The notes under the pieces: generated by a model
Database searches by the model: none
Seen by the model: the letters and a program-made list of their open reading frames with translations, nothing else
Told to the model about the DNA's origin: nothing
From: Torymus aiolomorphi
Lineage: Eukaryota; Arthropoda; Insecta; Hymenoptera; Torymidae
NCBI GenBank assembly: GCA_036365515.1
Contig: CM070877.1
Span: forward strand, 57,465,475-57,529,474
Reading direction: 5' to 3'
DNA: 64,000 bases
In this document: one piece after another, positions 55,236-64,000 of the stretch
Numbering within the stretch: position 1 is the stretch's first letter
Layout: the number at the start of each line of letters is the position of its first letter
Made by a program: the position numbers and the translations under genes

Positions 55236-55920
55236 TTACGTGTGAAGGAGTATCTTTTGTTCCCGGCCACTCTGGGTTACGCACCCGGAGAGGTTGATTT
55301 TACGTGAAATAAGAAGTCGAGAAGACAGGAAGTATAATTGACTGGTGATATTTATTTAATACTCAAAATGCGCGAGAGAGAGGTATCCTAACTGTAAGTG
55401 TATGAGTGCGCGGCACGGGTGAGTCGTCGTGATCGTGGCTTCCTCGTGGATTGATGGCTGAAGACTCCGTTGTCGTCCTATATCGTTCTGGAGTCGTCGT
55501 GTCGTCTATATCTCTTTCATAGGTTCCCCGTGGCTAGTAGGAGTAGAGTCGAGTGAGAGACGCGGGTGCCGGATGCGCCGCTTTTTATACCCTTGATGCA
55601 GTGTCTCCCACTTTCCTAATTAATCATAGGCGGGGGTTGGCTGCACGTGGAGCTTCGTTCTTCCCCTAGTGTCGATTTTGCAGTTTCAGCAGCTTTGACC
55701 GATTTGACCGACTCCGGTGTCCTCGCGCCATAGTCGCGGCGCAATGCCGGATGTTTCCGACGCCTCGAAAACATCCGATGATCAATGACTGAATCGCAGC
55801 TTTATTTGTACGACCGAACTCGCGTGTGGAATGCTTCCACACGCAACACGTCCGAGGCCGCGGGATCGCACTCCTGGGCGATCAAAAGCACCCCTGGCCC
55901 TAAAAAAAAATTTGGAAATT
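55236..55920 (-). mobile_element. LTR-like sequence on the minus strand
   Basis: The plus strand begins TGTTACGTGTGAAGG, so the minus-strand unit ends ...CACACGTAACA. A TATA box (GTATAAAAAGCGGCG on the minus strand) lies at 55576-55590, and GC-rich sequence fits U3-R-U5. The outer (right) boundary is not visible. The first nine bases are the same as in the TRIM-like LTR at 33875. Confidence 0.4.
55580..55590 (-). promoter_or_regulatory. TATA box of the LTR-like sequence
   Basis: GTATAAAAAG on the minus strand, followed by a GC-rich potential start region. Confidence 0.4.
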
Positions 55921-55969
55921 TTTCGGCTTGCTTGGTCACGGTTGATCCATCCATTGATTTGGCTTGTTT

Positions 55970-56215
55970 CTTCTTTTCTTTGGTTGCTCAGGTTGGCTTA
56001 AAATAGTGGTTGTTCTGATGACTTTTGGTTTACTAGGTTTGTTTTGATTGCTTAGGTTGGCTTGAATTAGCGGTTGTTCTGGTTATTCGATCTGCCAGGT
56101 TGTTTCTCGTAAGTTCTGTTTGCTAGGTCGTTATTGTTACTGACTTACTGAATCGTTTTGATTGAGTTCTGGTTGCTAGGTTATTTCGGATGCTTAGGTT
56201 GGCTCGAATTAGCGG
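55970..56215. repeat. Degenerate repeat of 'GCTTAGGTTGGCTYGAATTAGCGGTTGTTCTG'-type units
   Basis: GGTTGGCTT/CG AATTAGCGG recurs near 55993, 56065 and 56200. GCTAGGT blocks recur between them at roughly 35-bp steps. 56216-56900 shows nothing further except a C9 run at 56830. Confidence 0.5.
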
Positions 56216-57805
56216 TGTTGTGGGAGTGTAAGATAAAATTCTAAGATATAAATGTGTGTATTTATGTTTACAATTATGTGTGATGTGTAGTGCTGTGTCT
56301 GTATATGTGTAGCTAACGTTTACAATTCTACCTAACTGACATCTCTCTCTCTCTCGCTAGTTTAATATAAAGTAATAAAAAATCAATATTATATAACATT
56401 ATTATATGTATACATTTTTGCAATTTTGTTCTCACCACGAGATATGCAACCCTCGTGTCTTAATCAGGAGAATTATAATTTAATTAGTTAATCAAAATTT
56501 AATGAGCTTCGATTGCCCGATTCATTTATTTTCTTTTTATATTGAATTATTTCGACCCAAAATTGTTCTCAGTGTAATTGCATATTCATTGCGCCGTTCG
56601 TTCTGGGGTCCATTCCTTTAGTGTCTTCGTGCTCTCAGAAGCTTTGACCATGCTTGACATTCAGAGATGACGTCGATGGTTGTCGCCGATATCGAGGAGT
56701 GGGGGTAGGCTCAGTACTCGACCTGAAGAGGCGGAGTAGTACACGCGACCTCCGATTTCTTGTCGCACGGCAGGCCGGTTCTCCTCTTGTTGCTCGGAAA
56801 ACAGTCTATTTCTTTTTAGTAGCGGGATACCCCCCCCCAGGCTGGCATTTTCCATACGACCACTATTATTATTACTATTAGGATTATGGTACTGCCTGAA
56901 TAGGTCACGGCATCCTTAGGGATCGTCCATAAACTACGTAGTCGTTTTACCCGGGGGGAGGGGTTATGAATAATACTACGCTAATCCACGAAGGGGGGGC
57001 GGGATTTTAGTTGTAGCTATGTAGCCGTATGTGCAGGTGTATATGCTCGATTCGAGAAAAGAAAAAAGGAAGAGAGCACGCGCACCCGCATGTAGACACA
57101 ACTAACGCACGCCCTCTGTGCTGTGACACAATAACAACGTCGAGTAGAACGTCAACTGTCCGTACGAAGAAACGGTCAGGCGCAGCTACAGCGGCAGTGG
57201 TGGCTTGAGCCGCTTGAAGCAGAACCCACGTCGGAAGAACTGAGGAATCGGCAGACAGCGCTGTTTAACAGTATAGATCAGATCGATATTGTTTAACTTG
57301 ATACAAATGTCATCGTTGTATGAACGGTTATATTTAGCTTTTCAAAAGCGTTATGAATCTTCTGGTCTTTCAAAAAAAATAGTGCAAGACAAGTGCAACG
57401 AGACTGGGAAGAAACTTAAGAACACACATCCTGCTGCTACTGATTTGAAAAATGCTGCAGAAGATAAAATAAGAGAGTTGAAGATAGAGGGTACCCGAAG
57501 ATCAGCAAGTTTTCTTAACTATTTTGCACAGGTAAGGATTTTTCTTATTTTTCTTGTTTAAATTAAAAATGCACGCATGATGTTTGATTTTATTGCACTA
57601 TAAAAGTTTTAAAATTTCAAATGTATATTGACTATCTTACTGGTTTTTTTTTTCTTCCTCGTAAAAGGTTTCTAAGCATGGTAATAAACATATTAATAAT
57701 CTCACTGGATTTGGATCTGTTGGAGAGGTTTCAACAGAGGTATTAACAAATACTCAGTCGACATCAGATAGAAGCCAAAATGACAAAAAAGAAAACAATG
57801 ACGAT

Positions 57806-58948
57806 GGTACAGTAAATTTTTTGCACGAATTTCATATTTATTTTTTAATTATTAACCCTGGTAGAACATTGGCTGGCCCAGCCGGTCTACTGCGCATTGA
57901 TATGTATTATATATTTAATAACATATCAAAAATAAGGATCTTGTAATACCAAATCCTTGCATTACCGTGACACATATCAATACTCTCAAACAGTTAACCT
58001 ATCTTTTCGCTTCTCTTCACAGATATCATGTCTACGCGTTGAGGTATACAAAACTATTTACATTTCTGGTCTACAGATATTGACCTAAACACGCAGTATC
58101 AAAAACATCAACATCGGCGTTTGTCACAAAGGTAGATGGGCCAACCCCGCGAGCGGCGCCAGCCGAACAGTCGTGTCGTGCGTTGGTATGGATTCGCTTG
58201 CACGTATTTAAAACACACGAGCGGCAAGACTTCTTATTACTCGGAATAGAGCTGTCTCCTATGTTTACTTCATTTCTGTATGTTTATTCACTTACTTCAC
58301 GTTATATTATCATCAATTAACTCATAAATAATTAGAAATTAAAACTAAAAACGAATTTTCAAAAAAAGATCGGCTTGCAATCAGTTTATGTCCCCGGACT
58401 GTAGTAAAATTGATCGGCTTTATTCACGAGATATACGGTTAAAAACTCGCAAGACCGTCTGAAATTGGCGAGCAGTCCGCTGAAAGTTCGACTTCATTTC
58501 TATCAGGGAAATAGTATTGCTATTGTACCAACTTTCTTTCGTACTTTATTTTATTTATCTTTTCTGTTTATTTTAACTTTTTGTATATTTAGTGTTCTGG
58601 AAAAAATAACGAAGCTATTGATTTTAAAATTTAAAAAAATAATATTATTTTGATCGCATGGAAAAGTTTGATTATCGTAGTATAATATTCAAATTATAAA
58701 ATATTTCTTGTATACATAAAAAATGAAAATAATTTTATTTTAAATGTAAACTTAAAATATATTCATGTTTAATAGTATTAAATATTTTGACAGTACATTA
58801 TCTGATAATTTTTTTCAATTATTTTATTTTTAAAAAGTACATACTTTAGAATGCGACGAAATAATTGCATTTGTTCTTACAACAAATTTATGATGATTTT
58901 ATAAACTATTTATAGAAAATGTAAAGACCTGCTTAAACGTATGTAATT
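57806..58948. other. Long AT-rich intron-like gap of the transposase gene
   Basis: Holds no open segment matching the flanking exons. A GC-richer 130-bp patch near 58100-58230 is unexplained. Confidence 0.4.
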
Positions 58949-60935
58949 ATGATGACTGAAACGGTGGAAAAAGCCCCAGCTAATACTACACTCCAAAATG
59001 TTGTACATCTAAAGCCCAAACAAGACGCTCTACAAGCACAAATAACAGTTATCGAATCTGAATTAAACTGTCTTGTTACTAAGAGAGACGCAGGACTTGC
59101 AGAAGAGAATATTGAGCCAAAAATTAAAAAAGTAAGGAAAGATTTAATACTAAAAAAAAACAATTACATGAAAAAAAAAGTGAAAGCAGATTGGTAAAGA
59201 AACTTCAGAAAAAAACAACGAGAAAAACTGAATTTAAAAAAGGAATACCCAGAAGCGGCTAATTTACTTAATATTAGGAATGAGATAGGCCGTCCACGGC
59301 TGGAAACTGACCAAGGTGGTTTGTTGCAAGTAATCTGTGATATAGCTCTATATTCAGGATCGGCGGATGATAAGCGTCGCTCTGAAGCAATTCGAGTATG
59401 CAAAATTTTGAGTGATTTACATGAACAAATGAATTTAATAGGGTATAAATTATCTAGATCTTCACTTTATCTTCGACTTATACCTCGAAGTTCAATATTA
59501 GCAAAAGGAAAACGTCATGTAATCACAGTACCTGTTAAACTTTGCAGAGCACAAGCTGATCATCATAAAGATCACGCGGATCAACATTTCTGCCGAGCCA
59601 CAATTAACGGACTTCAAGAAGTCGCGTCGATTCTCGGTCCTCACCAAGTATGTTAAAACATTTTTTATAAATAAAAAACAAAGAAAATATAAAAAAAAAT
59701 TAAAATTCTCATCAAAATGAGTTGTTTTTTAATAGATTTTTTATTTTTTATAGGTTTGTGTCATTTCTCAAGATGATAAGTCTAAAGTACCTTTAGGAAT
59801 GTCTGCAGCAAAGACTCAAGCTCCAATTCTTATGCATTTGGAGTATAAAGTACGTCTTCCAGATCATTGGATGGTCGGTCATCGCCATAAATTAACTCCA
59901 TCTGTATATGCCGGGATTGTTATAAAAAATAATTGTATGGGCCAAAAAGAAGCTGTTACTCATTCAGGACCCACTTATATCGCTATACGTAATGGCAAAC
60001 AGTAGTTCCACAGCTTCTACTCACGCAATAGATTTCCAAAGATTAATAGATCTTGACGAATTTCAGCCGATTCTAAAACAAAGTGACGGAAGTTTGAAAC
60101 CAGTGCTGATGCTTTCAGTTGATGGTGGCCCTGATGAGAACCCTCGATACAAGAAAGTTATAGCCCATGCCATCATTAACTTCAAAAATCATAATTTTGA
60201 TGCTATATTTATTTTTACAAATGCGCCTGGTAGGTCGGCTTTCAACAGAGTTGAAAGGCGAATGGCACTTTTGAGCAGAGCTCTTTCAGGCATAATTCTT
60301 CCATACGACCAGTACGGAAAGCATCTTGATAACAATGGTAATACCATTGATTTAGATTTAGAAAAAAAAAATTGAATTCGCTGCAAAAGCCTTAGCAGAA
60401 ATCTGGTCCGAGTTATGTATCGATGGTCATTCTGTCACTGCTGAGTGTATTCCAATCGATGAACAAGTTTTTGAACCAGAAATACTTACAGATAATTTTG
60501 GTATTTAAATCATGTTCGGGAAAGCCAATATCTCTTTCAGGTAAAGTTTAAGTCATCCTATTATTTTATAGTTTTTTAATTGATAAATTATTATTTTTTA
60601 ATTTTAGATTGTAAAATGCGATGATTCAAAATGCTGCTCTTCATATCGTAGTAACATAAGGCAAATACTCTACCAAAGATTTCTACCTGGGCCATTCCCA
60701 GTAAATCAGCAATCATTCATCATTCCTCTTCCCTCTAGTCATATGTCTGAAAATTTTCCATCTCTTATTTTAAGGCAGGCTTTAACGTTACGACCTGCAT
60801 ACTCTCAAACGAAAGAAATTTCTTATGATCTATACTGTCCGTCTATAAAAGAGGAAATTCATAAAAGAACCTGTCCTCATTGTGGTCTTTATTTTGCATC
60901 GAAAGCAACAATGGATTGTCACAAGTAAGAATTGT

Positions 60936-60939
<4 letters not shown>

Positions 60940-60979
<40 letters not shown>

Positions 60980-60992
60980 GCACACGCACGCA

Positions 60993-61024
<32 letters not shown>
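60940..61024. repeat. (AC)n microsatellite
   Basis: CA/CACG repeats, about 42 dinucleotides, in the last intron of the transposase-like gene. Confidence 0.97.
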
Positions 61025-61492
61025 TACACATATATGTAAAAAACTTATTAAAAAATAAAATATCATAAATGTTTTGACTACAGAAAAAACATTCATGAAA
61101 CTGTATTCAATGCGTCACGAGTCCAACCTTTATAAGTTCTCAGTGGAAGGCTAGAGGAGCTGTTATGCGTTCTATCTGAAAATGTCGTTGAATGGATTGA
61201 TGTAGAAACAGTAGAAGACACAAAAGAATTAGAGCCTTCTGTAGCATCAAGATCAGCAGAGCCGATGCCTGTGATACATGACATAAAAGAATGGATAGTA
61301 AAAGGAGTTCCATTTATCGATGCAAACTGAACGTTAAATATTTGAAACGTTTAAAAATTTTTATGTTTTTAGAAATAATTTATTTAAATTACTTATTTAA
61401 ATTAAAAAATAAATTATTAAATTATATCGAATGAATACTTTAGTTATATATATATATATATATATCATTTGCATCCTTTGAGGATTTTTCGG

Positions 61493-61518
61493 CACTTTGA
61501 GGATTTATCCTCAAAGTG
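61493..61518. repeat. Perfect 26-bp palindrome
   Basis: CACTTTGAGGAT-TT... folds on itself as CACTTTGAGGAT/ATCCTCAAAGTG. Related CTTTGAGGAT copies lie at 61477 and (inverted) 61630. Confidence 0.85.
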
Positions 61519-61670
61519 TCAAGGTATAAAACGGTACTTTTGAGGATCTATATTAGTACCTTCTACCCAGAGAGGGGATTATTTCTTTAGTCAAGCGCGC
61601 AAGATTCTGGCGAAAGAAACTCTAGATCCTCAAAGTTACGGGTATGAATAATATATATATTGTAACGGGG

Positions 61671-62426
61671 TGCAGTTAGAGAGAGGGTATTAATCCCTCT
61701 CAGAGGGTTCGCAGGGGTAATATACGGGCGTATTCTACGCCCGGGCGACTCGCCGTTGTAAAATTACCTGTAGTCCGGCAGAAGCACCTCGGCACAGGTT
61801 CCGAACATGCGAGCCCGACTTCTATTGTAGAAAGCCTAGGCCGCTTTCTACTGGAACCGGCGCTGCGCTCTGCCGCTGCTGCCAACTACTGCCCGCGAAC
61901 TACCGGCTGCTCGCTGTAACGGTTTCTGCTCATGCGCGGGCCTAATATTACCGCGCGCACACTCTAGGCTATCCCCCGCGCAGACGTTTACGCGACTTGC
62001 CCCTTAAATGCGAAATTTTCGTCAAAATCCCAATATTTGGCAATTGGGTGCGGAATCCGTTACTTTACTTCCTGGCGTGCACGTGTGTTGACAAACAAAG
62101 AGATACAACGCTAAAACCTATTTTAAACAATGATTAATCAATATTATAGTATAATAAATAATTAATAAATAATTGCTACCTAATCTCTTTGTTGTCCTCA
62201 CAACAAAGACTTCAACAAATGCTCGGCCTTCACAAGCAATGTTCCTCACTAAGTACGTGCAGTCCGGGTTATTTCCTCCAAGCAAGGTTAGAAACCACCA
62301 GTTGGTTACCCTTGCACACACTATACACTTTTATAATAATTAATTATCGCCGCGATAATTAATTTTTCGAACGCGCATCTCGACCTGTTAAACAATCTAA
62401 TTATTCCCTAACCTATGCTTTCCAAC
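61671..62426 (-). mobile_element. LTR-like repeat A plus short interior, minus strand
   Basis: Begins TGTAACGGGGTGCAG on the plus strand and shares about 230 bp with 62445-62660 (ATTAATCCCTCTCAG, CTACGCCCGGGCGACTC, CTCGGCACAGGTTCC). As the partner copy is followed, on the minus strand, by a primer-binding site, this copy would be the 3' LTR and 62100-62426 the interior of a short element. The inner boundary of the LTR is not resolved. Confidence 0.5.
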
Positions 62427-62442
62427 ACGTTAAGGGCGCCAG
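62427..62442 (-). promoter_or_regulatory. Primer-binding-site-like sequence
   Basis: TGGCGCCCTTAACGTG on the minus strand, two bases after the LTR end ...CCGTTACA at 62445. TGGCGCC is a common LTR-element primer-site start. Confidence 0.5.
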
Positions 62443-62444
62443 TT

Positions 62445-62665
62445 GTAACGGGGTGCAGTTAGGAAGAGAGTATTAATCCCTCTCAGGGTTAATATACGGG
62501 TGTATTCTACGCCCGGGCGACTCACCGTTGTAGAATTATATGTAGTCCAGCAAAAGCCTCTCGGCACAGGTTCCGGACAGACGAGCCCGGCTTCTATTTA
62601 GAAAGCTTAGGCGGCTTTCTACTAGAGCCGGCTCTGCACTCTGCTCGCTATGACCTAGCGTTACC
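62445..62665 (-). mobile_element. LTR-like repeat B (would-be 5' LTR), probably truncated
   Basis: About 80-85% identical by eye to 61671-61900. Similarity is lost after about 62660. 62666-63050 has no feature except (TA)9 at 62958. Confidence 0.5.
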
Positions 62666-63147
62666 AGCGCAGCCGGTCTTTCCCGCACAATGCCGCTCGG
62701 TATAACCTCCAAGCGGCTGATGAGATACTTACTCCCGCTACCGATGTTCCTCTAGGATGCAATGCCTGTGACTAGCTGCAGCTGCTGGAAAGGTAGAGGG
62801 CGGTATTCGGGAAAACATGCATAGGTTAGGTAGATATGGGGAGCTAATATTGGGGCTGTCTCACTTTTTTTATATGTACTTTCACAGAAAAAATCAGCGA
62901 GGAAAACGGTTGACCCCCTGCGACCGGTTATGACCGAAAAGTACAAGAACGACCCATATATATATATATATTAAATTTACTACAAAGTCGAATAAATGTG
63001 GGCAAAATATGAAGTTTATTTTCGGAAGTTTTTCGCCAAAACCTACGTGGATTTTAGGGGGGCTAGTGTAAAAAATCTACGGTTGTCCACGAGGGGGGGG
63101 GGTCTATAAATGGTTCAAAAGCGGCTACGTAGTTTGTGGACGATCCC

Positions 63148-64000
63148 TAATTGAAAGCGATTTTTAAAGTGACTAACGGCACCGTCTGATACAATGGTAA
63201 TTTTTTTATTGAATCACAACAATTGTCTTTCAAGTAGGTTATAATTTTTTCTACTGCTAGCAAAGTATACGCTGAATCATGCTTTCGGTCATCACTTATG
63301 ATATTAACCCAATGATTTCCGTGAACAGCTTTATTATGAATCACAGCCCAGTTTTCAGCAAAGTCTATTTGAAGAACTAAATGATGTGGGTCTTTTTTAG
63401 CATTTTCTCTGTCTGCTTTTATAGCTTTGCGTTGTATATTTTTTACATACATGTGAGTACTAACCTTCATGGTCCAAACCGAAAGTTCATCATTAAAAGT
63501 AGAAATTGACACTGTTTTTTTAATCAAGTTTCCATTATTCCACAAAGCATATGTAATTTCTTCGGTGTCTGTATCTTGCAGTTTTAGAACATGAAACGTA
63601 ATTCCGTTACTGCCTGGACAAATTTTACATTCTTGTAAATAACATAAATCAGATTGCTCAGAACGCATTATTGCGTTTATTATTTCTGACCGGATTTCAT
63701 CCAACTCTGTAACGTTACTCCCTCTAAAATTAATTAAGCTCGTAAGAAATAAATCATAATTTCCGCAATAGATACAGAGATAATCATCGTTCATGGGGCT
63801 AAGTATCAGACTTCGAGTAAGAAAACGTTTAACTTTCTTCTCTTTTTTATCATTTATTTTAACGCTAATTACGTCGCTCTTATTAGAACTCTATCTTGAA
63901 TAATTAAAATCGTCATTTATATAATATTCCATAACAATTTTTTCGGTCCTTTCGTCAATTGGATGGCAAGTGATGTGACAGAACTTTCGATCGTTCATCG
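63148..64000 (-). pseudogene. Second transposase-like gene, N-terminal part outside the window, cut at 63148
   Basis: The frame runs from the window edge (FCHITCHPIDERTEKIV) through one in-frame TAG (63891-63893) into MNDDYLCIYCGNYDLF at 63794. It continues with CYLQECKICPGSNG, then VLQIDFAENWAVI (first acidic site) and IISDDRKHDSAYTLLAVEKI. An extra or missing A in an A7 run near 63200 shifts the frame. Beyond it the strand reads ITIVSDGAVSHFKNRFQL (second acidic site) and stops exactly at the TIR of the 6.2-kb transposon. The pattern DFAENW ... SDGAxSxFKN is known to me from many repeated arthropod and cnidarian genes of transposon origin, without a firm name. Confidence 0.65.

Larger units (their letters stand above)
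57307..61330 (+). pseudogene. DDE-type transposase gene, six exon-like parts, decayed
   Basis: Parts: 57307-57531 (MSSLYERLYLAFQKRYESSG, donor CAG/GTAAGG), 57668-57805 (acceptor AAAG), 58949-59645 (ends SILGPHQ, donor CAA/GTATGT), 59754-60532 (acceptor TATAG; VCVISQDDKSKVPLG), 60607-60926 and 61084-61330. Putative catalytic residues: Asp in VISQDDK, Asp in LSVDGGPDENPRY, and Glu in FNRVERRMA 43 residues later, as in RNase-H-fold transposases. A C2H2-like finger CPHCGLYFASKATMDCHK ends part five. Lesions: in-frame TAA at 59198; frameshifts near 60003, in an A-run at 60362, near 60495 and in the last exon. I know this as a widespread, poorly named animal gene family. Its TA-flanked TIRs suggest an IS630/Tc1-like (possibly ISAzo13-like) relation, unproven. 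Confidence 0.7.
56919..63147 (+). mobile_element. 6.2-kb TA-flanked TIR DNA transposon
   Basis: The left end GGGATCGTCCATAAACTACG (56919) and its complement at the right end (...CGATCCC, 63147) match over about 30 bp with 2-3 differences. TA flanks both sides (56917-56918 and 63148-63149). G-rich runs follow inside both TIRs. The element encloses a multi-exon transposase-like gene on the plus strand (57307-61330) starting 390 bp from the left TIR. 61.5-62.9 kb holds later LTR-like insertions. Alternative: two unrelated MITE ends in inverse orientation. The enclosed transposase and the TA pair argue against that. Confidence 0.7.

Noticed and set aside
60843..61068. His-Thr / Cys-Val repeat ORFs
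   Set aside because: Translation of the (AC)n microsatellite.

Overview
The window reads as a transposon graveyard from an animal genome, most likely an arthropod. The elements are of kinds common in insects: CR1/jockey-type non-LTR elements, mariner, Ty3/gypsy, Mutator-like, TTAA and TA fold-back MITEs, and long (GA)n tracts. A hymenopteran-like insect is plausible, but nothing here proves it. I see no convincing intact host gene. Nearly every coding stretch is a broken transposable-element protein. All comparisons were made by eye on the sequence alone, so boundaries are good to a few bases only where terminal motifs are given.

Layout. 1-4.06 kb: an AT-rich non-LTR retrotransposon on the minus strand, cut by the window edge. 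4.06-7.5 kb: a ~112-bp satellite interrupted by a mariner fragment and a solo-LTR-like element with long (GA)n tracts. 8.1-9.0 kb: a Mutator-like transposase relic broken by an AT-rich MITE. 10.4-12.0 kb: a 407-bp TTAA fold-back MITE, a second fold-back, and a mariner deletion derivative with intact TIRs.

12,337-33,093 is the most striking structure: about 20.8 kb bounded by diverged terminal inverted repeats of at least 1.23 kb. The outer ends read CAGGGTGATTCTGAAAC and are flanked by a TA duplication inside one unit of a ~93-bp satellite whose two halves lie on either side. Its interior holds no recognisable transposase. It holds hairpin repeats, a CCTATAGG minisatellite, TA-flanked MITEs and a ~12-kb array of 440-720-bp units. 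Each unit contains a 12-bp minisatellite, and a 4,544-bp higher-order block is present twice.

33.9-44.55 kb is a three-level nest. A TRIM-like mini-LTR element (122-bp LTR, CCAT duplication) was split by a Ty3/gypsy element (801-bp LTR, PBS, PPT). The 5' LTR of that gypsy element then took two 5'-truncated CR1-like insertions. The gypsy element lacks protease, RT and RNase H, so gag runs straight into integrase. It also carries a downstream ORF with CCHC knuckles in the env position. 48.5-55.0 kb is another LTR-like sequence whose (GA)n tract contains a nearly full-length (5.8-kb) CR1-like element.

56,919-63,147 is a 6.2-kb TA-flanked TIR transposon carrying a multi-exon, decayed DDE-type transposase gene. 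It abuts a second transposase-like gene that runs off the right edge on the minus strand. The gene content is therefore selfish DNA at several nesting depths. The microsatellite and satellite blocks act as landing sites, and the inverted-repeat elements act as the scaffolding.
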